Source: Microvenator marinus (GTDB lineage Bacteria > Myxococcota_A > Bradymonadia > Bradymonadales > Bradymonadaceae). Taken from it: a stretch of DNA of 64,000 nt. Positions 36,115 through 46,900 of the stretch are shown here, piece by piece; the stretch's first letter is position 1; each line of letters opens with the position of its first letter. The DNA lies in contig NZ_CP042467.1 in the NCBI RefSeq assembly GCF_007993755.1, forward strand, positions 955,501-1,019,500, in the 5' to 3' direction. The translations under genes were made by a program, and so were the position numbers. The notes under the pieces were generated by a model. That model saw only the letters and a list, made by a program, of their open reading frames with translations. It ran no database searches and was not told where the DNA came from.

Positions 36115-37509
36115 CTATTTTAGGTCGTGTTTTTTGAGGAGTTCGCGCAAGTGATACCGCGTAAGTCCTGCCTCATTGGAGGCTTGAGAGATATTGCCAT
36201 CAAACTCGGCAATGATCTTCTTTAGATAGTCGTATTCGTAGGCGTTGAGAACCACCTGTTTGCCGTCTTTATACGGGAGATTGAGGTCCACCGTGATATG
36301 CGAGATATCCCCGGCCGTCTGCGAGGCACTGACCTGAGGAGCAGCCACAGGCGCGGGCCCCAAGGAATTGGCCAGCTGCAGGTCTGCCCTTTCAATCTTT
36401 CCATCATTGGCGAGGTTAGCGGCGCGCTCGATGACGTTTTTCAGCTCGCGGACGTTACCTGGCCACGTGTAGGACATCAGCATATCCATCGCGTCTGCGG
36501 TCATTCGCATTTTAGGAAGATCTGGCCTGCGGCTCGCCACATCCGCAATGAACGACTCAACAAGAAGTGGAATATCTTCTCGGCGCTCTTTGAGCGCGGG
36601 AATGTTGATGTTGATCACCCCTAATCTGAAATAGAGGTCTTCGCGAAAACTCCCTTCGTTGACCATTTGGCGCAGATCACGATTGGTCGCCGCGATCACG
36701 CGCACGTCGGTGCGGATGGTTTGGTTTCCGCCGACGCGTTTGAACTCTCGATTCTCCAGCACCCGCAGGAGTTTTGGTTGCAACGTAAGGTCTAGCTCGC
36801 CGATCTCGTCCATAAAGAGCGTTCCGCCATTGGCTTGTTCGAACGCCCCCTTGTGCTGATTCACAGCACCGGTGAATGCGCCTTTCTCATGGCCAAAAAC
36901 ATAAGACTCCATCAAGTCTTTAGGAATCGAAGAACAATCGAGCACGACGTAGGGTTTAGAGCTTCGGCGAGAAGCGTCGTGGATGGCGCGCGCGATGCGC
37001 TCCTTACCGGTTCCGGTGTCGCCTTCGATGAGGCAAGTCAGTTCGGAGGGGGCGACCTTGGCCAGAGTGGCAAAGACCTCTCGCATAGACACCGAGCGCC
37101 CGATCACGCCCTGGAAGTGTTCTTCAGCAGAAAGTGGAATGTCGATAATCTCGTCGCTCGGTTGAAACGAAAAGGTCGTGTTTCCCGCTCGAAATGTCGT
37201 GTTCGGCGCCAGGTAGACCTCACGGACTCGGCAGCCACCTAGGAGCGTACCGTTCGTCGACCCAAGGTCGCGAAGCAAGAGACCATCTTCTTCAGCCCGA
37301 AGCTCGAAGTGTGTGGAGCTTACCGAAGTATCTTTAAGCGTAATATCATTGACCGAAGAACGGCCCACGTAGGTACGCGATTTTGTGAGTTCAAAGGACT
37401 TCCCTTTCTGGTCCCCTTCAACCACCACAAGTTTCGCCTTCCTCAATTGCCTCGATGTGGGTTTGTTATCCACAAAGACGGTCCGCAACCCTACTTCCTG
37501 ATTCGACAT
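36115..37509 (-). CDS. Sigma54-dependent activator with N-terminal FHA domain
   Basis: 464 residues from ATG 37509 (AGAGG 5 nt upstream). FHA domain at about 25-115 with [15 protein letters not shown] and [10 protein letters not shown] (phosphothreonine-binding Arg50, Ser51, His67). AAA+ domain from 130 to 365 with Walker A GDTGTGKE (163-170), the sigma54-contact GAFTGA loop (210-215) and Walker [12 protein letters not shown] Fis-type helix-turn-helix ends the protein ([20 protein letters not shown]). The FHA domain replaces the receiver domain, so a Ser/Thr kinase probably provides the signal, a common design in Myxococcota. It is divergent from the megasynthase operon and is the natural candidate regulator of it (inference). 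Confidence 0.93.
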   Translation of the reverse strand: MSNQEVGLRTVFVDNKPTSRQLRKAKLVVVEGDQKGKSFELTKSRTYVGRSSVNDITLKDTSVSSTHFELRAEEDGLLLRDLGSTNGTLLGGCRVREVYLAPNTTFRAGNTTFSFQPSDEIIDIPLSAEEHFQGVIGRSVSMREVFATLAKVAPSELTCLIEGDTGTGKERIARAIHDASRRSSKPYVVLDCSSIPKDLMESYVFGHEKGAFTGAVNQHKGAFEQANGGTLFMDEIGELDLTLQPKLLRVLENREFKRVGGNQTIRTDVRVIAATNRDLRQMVNEGSFREDLYFRLGVININIPALKERREDIPLLVESFIADVASRRPDLPKMRMTADAMDMLMSYTWPGNVRELKNVIERAANLANDGKIERADLQLANSLGPAPVAAPQVSASQTAGDISHITVDLNLPYKDGKQVVLNAYEYDYLKKIIAEFDGNISQASNEAGLTRYHLRELLKKHDLK

Positions 37510-37936
37510 GTATCCTCTTTTCGACGTGTTGCTCCGGCCGTTGTACCACCGAACGCCGAGGGTGGCAACTCGATTATCCACCCAGCACACCACCTCTGAC
37601 TGACTCTTCATTCATTTTTTAAGTTTTCCTAAATGACTAATGGGTCAGCATTCATGCGGAAAATATCGCCTTTCTTGGTCAGCCAACTTGCAAAAGCGCA
37701 TCACATTCGTTACAACACGCACACTGTTAAGTGGTCACTCACCTAATTCCGAGGATTATCGTGAAGACAAGTAATTTCAAGGAAGAGCACGAGTGTAGGA
37801 CAATTCACTACCCGGAAATCACAAGCCGTATCTCCACATTCCGGGCGGTTTACGAAGAATCTGGCGCGGATTTCTAGCCCGTAAAATCGCGAGAATTATT
37901 TTAACTTAACTTTTTACTTTAAATGCGGCCTAATTC
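37510..37936. promoter_or_regulatory. 427-bp divergent region before the megasynthase gene
   Basis: The longest non-coding stretch in the window. The last 50 bases are strikingly AT-rich (runs such as TTATTTTAACTTAAC) and no Shine-Dalgarno precedes the megasynthase ATG. I see no GG-N10-GC sigma54 promoter: two near matches have 11-nt spacing. A 44-codon open frame at 37640 has no ribosome-binding site. The region must hold both promoters and is likely where the regulator binds (inference). Confidence 0.5.
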
Positions 37937-40900
37937 ATGAAAATCCAACCTTCAAATCTCTTATCTCTTGAGCAAGCAATGCGAGCCACTTCAACCGAAG
38001 TGCCGCTCCTCGACTTCCAAGACGCCGAGATATTCGCGCGCACTGGTCGCAAATATGCGGTCTGGTGCAAAGACCATCAGTCCTTGAATTTCGCGCGCCA
38101 GCGTGGGCTCAAGCCCATCGTGCACCCATTCGCCGATATCCGAGATGGCGAGGTCTCGTTGGCCCAGTTTGAAGGCGAGTATTCGAACACGTCGCATACG
38201 GGTTCGCGCGACTCAGACGCCAAACCAGCTTCAGGCGACCTGCCCAACGACGCCATCGCCATCATCGGTATTGGCGCCATTATGCCTGGAGCGCTCAACG
38301 CTGCGACCTTTTGGAACAATATTGTCACAGGCGTCTCCTCTATTTCTGAGGTCCCAAAAGACCGCTGGGACCCCGAAATTTACTGGGATGAAGACGCGAA
38401 CGCCCCCGACAAGACCTATTCAAAGATCGGCGGTTGGATTCGCGGCTTTGAATTCGACCGCAAACTCTACCGCATGCCACCTTCCGTGGTTGAAAAGACC
38501 GACTCCACCCAGCTCATCTGCTTGAGCGCTGTTCGCGAGGCACTGGATGATGCCGGCTACTTGGACAAGGAATTCGCTCGCGAGCGCTGCGCTGTAATTC
38601 TGGGGAACTCTCTCGGCGGAGACCTTCGTGACCGCACGAATTTGCGCATTCACTACGCCGAGATCGAGGACATGTTCCGGCGCAAGCTCAATGGCGCAAG
38701 CCCCGGACTTCTTGCCGAAATGCGCGCAGAATTCGAAGCCAAGATGCCTCAGGTTAACGAAGATGCGATGCCGGGCGAGCTCGCCAATGTGATTGCGGGA
38801 CGCGTGGCTCAGGCGTTTGACCTTCAAGGGCCGAACTTCGTGGTCGACGCCGCGTGTGCATCGGCGCTCGCTGCCGTGGAAAACGCCGTCAAGGGCTTGC
38901 GCGCACGCAATTTCGATGTGGCGATCACGGGTGGTGCAGACCGCACCATGGGTCCTACATCCTTTGTGAAATTCTCCAAGATCGGCGCCCTTTCACCCGA
39001 TGGCTCGCGGCCATTTGATACCCAGGCCAACGGGTTCGTGATGGGCGAAGGCGCTGGAATCATGGTGCTCAAACGCCTTGAAGACGCTGTCCGTGACGGC
39101 GACAAGATTTACGCCACCATTCGGGGCGTTGGCGGCTCGAGCGACGGCAAAGGCAAGGGAATCACCGCGCCAAACCCGCGCGGCCAATCTCTTGCCATCG
39201 AGCGCGCCTGGGCTGACGCCGGACTCGACCCTCGAACAGTGTCTCTAATTGAGGCTCACGGAACGAGCACGCCAGTCGGCGACCCTTCAGAAGTACAAGC
39301 CATTCGAAATGCGCTCGATGCTGGAAGTGGCGAATGGGTCAGTGATTATGTGGCGCTCGGAAGCGTGAAATCACAAATCGGTCACTTGAAGTCCGCTGCA
39401 GGAGCCGCAGGTCTCATCAAGACGGCGCTCGCCCTCAAGAACCGACTCCTTCCGCCATCGATCAATGTGTCAGAAGTAAACCCAAAGCTGGAGCTCAACG
39501 GCTCCAAACTTCGCGTCCAAACTAGCGCCCAAGATTGGGAAGTACGCGACGGTGCCCTTCGGCGCGCAGGCGTAAGTGCCTTTGGATTCGGCGGAACGAA
39601 TTTCCACGTGGTGTTGGAAGAGTATGCACCCGAGGCGCTCGGCGGCAGCACGTTTGTGCCTGGAGCCCATTTCTCAACGAATGAAACTAAAATGGATGAT
39701 GTTGTGATGAATCAAGCCTTTGACGCTGGTGTGTTGACCTTCAGCGCGAACACTTTCGAAGAGTTGCAGAGCAAGTTTCAGACTTTTGAAGCCGACCTTC
39801 GCGCCAATCGCGCCAGGGCGCTCCAAGGCCACGCCTTGGACCTGAACCAACCTTTGAGCCTTACCCCCGAGCCTTTTAAACTCGCGATCGCGTTTGCCTC
39901 GCCCGAGGAGCTCGACGAGCGCGTAGCCAAGGCCTCTAAGGCAGTCGCATCAAACAAGGGCTGGAGAGTTCTTTCGAACCAGGGAATCTTCCTCCAGGAG
40001 TCAGTTGCCGACGGCAAACTCGCCATGCTCTTCCCCGGTCAGGGCTCACAATACCTGATGATGGGGCAAGCGCTTTGCGAGCGTTTTCCAGTTGCTCAGC
40101 GGGTTTTCGACGAGGCCGACCGCATCATGATGCCAATCCTTGGGCGCAAACTCAGCGATATCATCAACCCAGACCTCTCTAAGATCGACGCCGCTCAGGC
40201 GTTCCGCGACCTCAGCCAAACCGAGGTGACTCAGCCGGCGGTTCTGACGCTCAACGTCGCGATTTTGGAAGTCCTCAAGAGCATGGGTATTCAGCCCGAT
40301 ATCGTAGCCGGACACAGTCTGGGCGAATACGGTGCGTGTGTAGCGGCTGGTGTGATGTCGTTTGAGAGTGCGCTCAAAACCGTTGCAGCGCGAGGAACCG
40401 AAATGGCGCGCGCCACACCTATGAACGGTGATTGCGGCATTATGGCTAGCGTTCCAGCCAGCGTGGACGAGGTCCAAGCGGTGCTCAAGAGTGTGGATGG
40501 TTATGTGGTATGTGCGAACAAGAATTGCCCAGGCCAGACCATTATTGCAGGCCTCACCGAACCGACGCGCATAGCCATTCAGAAGTTCCGCGACCTCGGG
40601 CTCGAAGTGATGGAGCTTCCTGTGAGCCACGCGTTCCACTCGAAGGTGGTGGCAGCGGCGAGCGTGCCGCTGAGAAAGCATCTCGAGGGGATTGCCATCA
40701 ACTCGCCTGCTCTTCCGATTCTGACCAACGTAACGGGCGGTGCTTACCCGACCGAACCTGGCCAGATTCGCGACCTTCTTTCCGAACAGGTCGCCGCTCC
40801 GGTTGAGTATATTGAGATGATTGAGAATATGTACGAGATGGGCGCGAGGACCTTCGTGGAGGTTGGGCCCAAACGTGCACAGGCGACGTTCGTGACGAGC

Positions 40901-43900
40901 ATTCTAGCTGAACGAGCGCATTGCTCGATTTTCACGAATCACCCAAAGCGTGGCGACATTGGCTCGATCATGGATGCGATTGCGCAGATCGCCGTACACG
41001 CGGGCTCCGTCCGCGTGGGACAGGAATCGCATGTCAATGAAACCCCTCAAGTTACAAAGACACAGATTGTTGAAATCGAACCCAGAGTAGCGGCACTCGA
41101 CTTACGCCAAAGCCCGAGTGCACAATCACACTCACGTGAGGACATCGTTCAAAAACTCGTCCAGATTCTTTGCGAGAAGACCGGATACGATGCCGACGAA
41201 ATCGAGCCTGACTTTGAGCTTGAGGCAGACCTCGGAATCGATACCGTCAAACAAGCTGAGATCATGGCAGCAGCCCGTGAACACTATGGCTTTGACCGTG
41301 ACGACTCGTTCAGACTCGCTGAATACCCTAGCGTGAACCACTTGGCAGACTACGTGCTGGAGAAGACCCAGGGCGTAAACCATGTCGATGAAACTCCTCA
41401 GATTACAAAGACACAGGTTGTTGAAGTCGAACCCAAAGTAGCGGCGCTCGACTCACGTGAAGACATTGTCGAAAAACTCGTCCAGATTCTTTGTGAGAAG
41501 ACCGGATACGATGCCGACGAGATTGAGCCAGACTTCGAACTCGAGGCGGACCTCGGAATCGATACCGTCAAACAAGCCGAGATCATGGCGGCAGCCCGCG
41601 AACACTATGGCTTTGAGCGTGACGACTCATTTAGACTCGCTGAATACCCAAGCTTGAATCACCTGGCTGACTACGTGCTTGAGAAGACTCGAAGCGTACA
41701 CGCGGACTCCGTCCGCGTGGGACAGGAGTCGCAAAATGATGAACTCCCTACATCTAGTGAGCCTCAGCATATTGAGTTGGTATCCAATGCACCAGCGCTC
41801 GACTCACGCGGACAGAGCCCGCGTGTACAATCACACTCTCGTGAAGACATTGTCGAAAAGCTCGTTCAAATCCTGTGTGATAAGACCGGATACGATGCCG
41901 ATGAAATCGAGGCTGACTTCGAACTCGAAGCCGATCTCGGAATCGATACCGTCAAACAAGCTGAGATCATGGCGGCAGCCCGTGAACACTATGGTTTTGA
42001 GCGTGACGACTCATTCAGGCTCGCTGAATACCCAAGCCTGAATCACCTGGCTGACTACGTGCTTGAGAAGACCCAAGTTGTACACGAGGGCTCCGTACAG
42101 GAATCGCAGGTCACCGAGTCACCTCAGATTGCCAAGACACAGGTTGTTGAGGTCGAATCCACACCGGTGGCACTCGACTCGCGCGGACAAAGCCCGCGTG
42201 CACTGCACCAACACGAAGTGCAATCTGATGTCGTGATCTCCGGCGTCGCTCTTGGCCTTCCGGGCCAAAATGAGATGTTTGCCGACAACTCAATCGATGA
42301 CCTTCTCAAAGGTCAGAACTTCATTCAAAGCGTAGACCGCGACGTACGTGAGCGCATCGTCTCTAAACGCATCGTGCGCCTCGTAAAGCACGATGGCGGC
42401 GGCGGCGAGATGGAAGAAGTCACCGATCCAGATACTGTAATTAGGCTTGCTGGAAAGCCCGCAAAATTTGAGATCGAGGAGTGGGGATTGCCCGAGCGCC
42501 TCGTCGAGTCGCTGGACGACACCTCCCAAATGGCGATGGCCGCCGGACTCGCCGCGCTCAAAGACGCTGGACTTCCACTCGTTCCACGCTACCGAACCAC
42601 GACGAATGGCAAGAAGGTTACCGTGGGCTGGACGCTTCCTGACGAAGTTGCCGCCGAAACCGGCGTGATCTTCGCCTCTGCATTCGCCGGCCAGGACGCC
42701 CTGATCGATGAGGTTCAGGCGTCTCACCAGCCAGGTTACCAGTTCAATCACCGGTACCTGCTCCGAGTTCTCGGCATCGCCAATTCGCGTTTTGCGGAGT
42801 TCATAGGTGCCCGCGGGCCGAACACCAAAATCAACAATGCGTGCGCAAGCACCACCACAGCCATCGCCATGGCCGAAGACTGGATTCGCCTCGGACGCTG
42901 CAAGCGCGTGGTGATCATGGGTGCAGACAATGCCTCAGGCGATACACTCTTCGAGTGGATCGGTGCAGGTTTCCTCGCCACCGGTGCGGCGAGCACGAAA
43001 GAGAATGTTGAAGACGCAGCGCTGCCCTTTGATCGGCGTCGTGACGGAATGATCATTGGCATGGGCTGTGTTGCACTCGTTGTCGAGGCTTCAGGCCTCC
43101 CAGAGGCGCGCGGAATCGAGCCTTTGGCCGACGTCTTGGGAACCCGATTCGTCAACAGCGCGCTGCATCCGACGCGACTCGACGTGGACCATATCGCGAC
43201 CGAAGTAAACGCGATGATGCAGCACATCGAGAGTCGGTATCGCGTTGATCGCAAGGAGATCGCAGCCAAGACGGTTTTCGTCTCTCACGAGACCTATACG
43301 CCGGCTCGCGGCGGCAGCGCCGACGCTGAGATTTCCTCGCTGCGCCAGACGTTCGGAGACGCTGCCGACCAGGTCGTGATCGCCAACACCAAAGGCTTCA
43401 CTGGCCATGCAATGGGCGCTGGAATCGAGGATGTCTTGGCGGTCAAGGCGCTACAGCGCGAAGAATTGCCACATATCGCAAACTTCAAAGAGCCCGACCC
43501 GAACCTCGGAAACCTTCGATTGAGTCAAGGCGGAAAATACCAACTCGACTACGCTCTTAGACTCGCCGCGGGGTTTGGCTCGCAGCTCGCGCTTGCATTC
43601 TTGCGCTTCCGAGCACGCGATGAAAACCGCGTCTTCAGCCCTGCGCAACAAAGGGCTTGGTTGGAAGAGGTCACTGGCTTCGAGAACCCCGTCCTGGAGG
43701 TTTCTCAGAAGACACTTCGCGTCCGTGACGCGGATCCGGCACCAAAATCGCCGGCACCTCTTGAACCACAAACTCCGGCGCACACTCCGGCGCCAGCACC
43801 TATGGTTTCAGCGCCTGAGCCAGCACCGGCGCAAGCCAAAATCTCACCGCGTCTTGTCATCGCAGCCGCAAACACAGCCCCAGGTGTAGACCACGAGGCT

Positions 43901-46900
43901 CTGCGGACGTTGCTCAGTGGCAAACACGTAGGTGTGATCGCTGGCCCGATGATCCTCAGCGATATGATGGTCCGTGCCCTTGAGACCCTCGGAGCCCGAC
44001 CCACGCTCATCCAGCATACCCGCTCACCACTTGATGATGCGGGCCTGAACCTCGACTTTACCGACGAGGCAGCGGTGGAGCGTGAATTCTCACAACAGCG
44101 TTTTGACGGTCTCGTAAACCTTATCGGGTTCGGCCGCGAAGAACTCGATGCCGATGAAACCTGGCGCGCAGCGATCAGCAGCTTTGTAGCGGCGCGCACG
44201 TGGGCCAAACTCGGGCACCACGAAGGCGGGTTCTTTCTGAGTGTAACCGGAATGGGTGGCCGTCTCGGGTTCGCCCGCGCTCATGGACCATTGGTCACGA
44301 GCGGAGCGGTTGCCGGCCTGACCAAATCACTCGCACGTGAGTGGGAGAAAACCACTGTGCGACTCGTCGACGTGGCTCGCGAAGGATTTTATCCAACCCT
44401 CGGGGAGCAAGTATTAGCGGCCCTTCTCGGCGATCACGTCGAGCTCGGAATTCTCGGTGGCGTTCACTGGGTACCAACAACCATCTCCGTCGAAGACGCC
44501 TCGCACGGCACGCCACGATCACGCATGCCCAAAGAAGGTGCGGCGATCATCGCAACGGGCGGCGCTCGAGGAATCACAGCCAAAATCGTGCTCGACATCG
44601 CCAAGCGCGTTCGCGGAAATCATTTTGTGCTGGTCGGCCGCTCGGAGTTCCTCGGCGAGCATGTTCTCAAGATCAGCGCCGATGAAGTCAAAGCAGGCGC
44701 ACGGGCGAAGCTCGAGGCCAAGGGCGTTCGAGTGACGCCTCTCGAAGTCAAAAAAGAAGTCTCGAGGCACCTCGCCCAACAAGAGATCGCCACGACACTT
44801 ATGGAGATCAGGGCCCTCGGCTCATCTGCTGAATACGTGGCATGCGACATGGCAAACGGGGCCGCCATCGCGAAGATGGTTCGCCAGATCTCTCAGCCGA
44901 TTGACCTTGTAATCCACGGCGCTGGTATTGAGGAATCACGCTATCTAATCGAAAAGACCACTGATGATTTTGCCCGAGTTTTCCGAGGCAAGGCGCTTGG
45001 TGCCATCGCGCTATGGCGCGCCGTCGAGCACCAGAATCCATCAGCATTCGTCGTCTTTTCGAGCGTTGCCGGCCGATTCGGGAATGTCGGTCAAGCCGAC
45101 TACTCGGCAGCCAACGAAGTTCTCAACAAGCTGACAGCACATATCCAGTCCACCTCGTCTACCGCCGCCCTCTCCTTTGATTGGACAGCCTGGGACGACG
45201 TCGGGATGGCCACCGAAGGCTCCATGAAGGACATTCTCCTCGCTCGGGGCGTTCAAATGCTCGCTCCCGAAGTCGGAGCCCCAATGGTGGCCGATATTCT
45301 GAGTGCCGGATTGAGCGGCGAGTTCCTGGTTGCAGGGGCGCTCGGCGACATGGCGCCCGCCTCCGCAGTCGTGACTTTCGAGCGAAATGAACTGCCGCTG
45401 GCCGCGAGAGTTGATGAACGGACGAGCCAGAAAGTTGTGGTCAGCCGAACGTTCTCCATCGACGACCGTTTCATGCGCGACCACACCTACCAAGGAAGCT
45501 CGATTCTGCCGGGCGTGATGGGCTATGAAATGATGTTCGAGGCGGCGAAGCTCCTTATAGGGCGCGCACCTGAAGGGGCGCAGAATGTCCGCTTCGACAA
45601 AGCCATCAAACTCCTAAGGGACGAGCCTGTTGCCGTGAAAGCCGTGGCTGAACGAGCACCAGGAAAGATCGTGTGCCGCGTTGAGTCCTCGCGTAAAACC
45701 GTCACCGGTCGCGAACTCAACGAGGTTCACTTCACCGCAGAATTTCTCGAGCACTCGGCAGCACGCCCATCGTTTGTGTGTAGTTCCGAAGATCTCATGG
45801 AAGGACCTGACCATAGAGAGATCTACGAGCGCTACTTTCACACCGGGGTGTTCCGAGTGCTCGACTCTGCGGCCTATGTCGGACCCAACGTCGTGATCGC
45901 GCAGGGCCGCGTGCCAGCCGAGACATGGCTCGAAGGCGCCACAAACACCGCGTTTGAGTCGGAGCCCATGCTAAGAGAGATGGCGTTTCAAACCATCGGC
46001 ATCTGGGGCATGATTCACACAAAGAAGAGCTACTTGCCTTTAGCGATTCGCGAGAATTACCACGCCGGATCGGCCGCGCCGTCGAGCGCTGTCCGAATCC
46101 GTGCCGTACATCGCGAAACCACGGAACACAGCATCATCTTTGATGCCGAGGTCAGAGACGAGTTCGGCAAACTCCTGCTTCAACTTGATGGCGTTGAGCT
46201 CGTGGCGCATCAATCCTTGCGCGATGACGAGTGTTTCGAAGAACTCAAGCCTTCAACCATGACGATCCTACGCGCGACCTTGCCTGAGGCACAGGCGTGG
46301 CTTGATGATCACGGTATCGCACACGACGACTTTCTCACCGCTCAGGAGCGTGAAGCTTTTGACCGCTTCCTCTCGGATAGGCGCAAGTCGGAATGGCTTA
46401 GCGCGAGGGTTGCCTCGAAACGCCTAGTGGCCACTTACCTTCAGGACTTTTACGGAATTGAGGCCAATCCGGGCGATATTGTGATCGACAAGGATGTGCA
46501 TAAGGCGCCTGTCGTGGCGCTTCGCGGCAGCCTCGGAAGACTCGACCTTCCTTTGCCCGACTTAACTATCACACACTCGGGTGGAGTGGCCTACGCCGCC
46601 ATCACGCCCGAGCCTAAGGTCCGCATAGGTATTGACCTTGAGACCATTGAGCCACGTGAAGATTCGTTCGCACAAACCTATTTCAGTGCGCAAGAATTGC
46701 AGGAGATGCCAGAGCTTGATAGTCAAGTACGTCTAGCCGCACTGTGGACATGCAAGGAAGCAGTGAGTAAAGCATTAGGTGTAGGGTTACACCTGAACGT
46801 GATGGATATCCAACTCTCGGAGTTCAAACCAAGTGGCAATGGATACTCTGCACGCGTTACCTTACATAGAGAGACAGCGGCTCAATTCCCTCACGTGGGA

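Larger units (their letters stand above)
41135..42073 (+). repeat. Tandem triplication of ACP coding units
   Basis: Three units (about 41135-41365, 41453-41686, 41840-42073) are highly similar in DNA and protein, for instance all contain the string GGAATCGATACCGTCAAACA. Their linkers are also related (TKTQVVEVEP, ALDS). Spacing between the Thr positions is 107 then 128 residues; the difference comes largely from hairpin insertions. Suggests recent tandem duplication or gene conversion; such repeats are prone to copy-number change and assembly collapse. Confidence 0.9.

Noticed and set aside
35954-36154. Plus-strand 66-codon frame with GSFYLGSFYLG repeats
   Set aside because: The repeat pattern follows from the 15-bp DNA repeats; no ribosome-binding site and it runs into the end of the regulator gene.
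37677-37694. TGG...TTGC pattern resembling a sigma54 -24/-12 promoter upstream of the megasynthase
   Set aside because: The spacing between GG and GC is 11 nt, not the required 10; a similar GG-N11-GC pattern at about 37641-37657 fails for the same reason.
37640-37774. 44-codon open frame in the 427-bp intergenic region
   Set aside because: No ribosome-binding site, no recognisable motif, and length within chance expectation.
41135-42073. Array of near-identical units suggesting a CRISPR or satellite repeat
   Set aside because: The units are in-frame ACP domains of one protein; unit and spacer lengths do not fit CRISPR.
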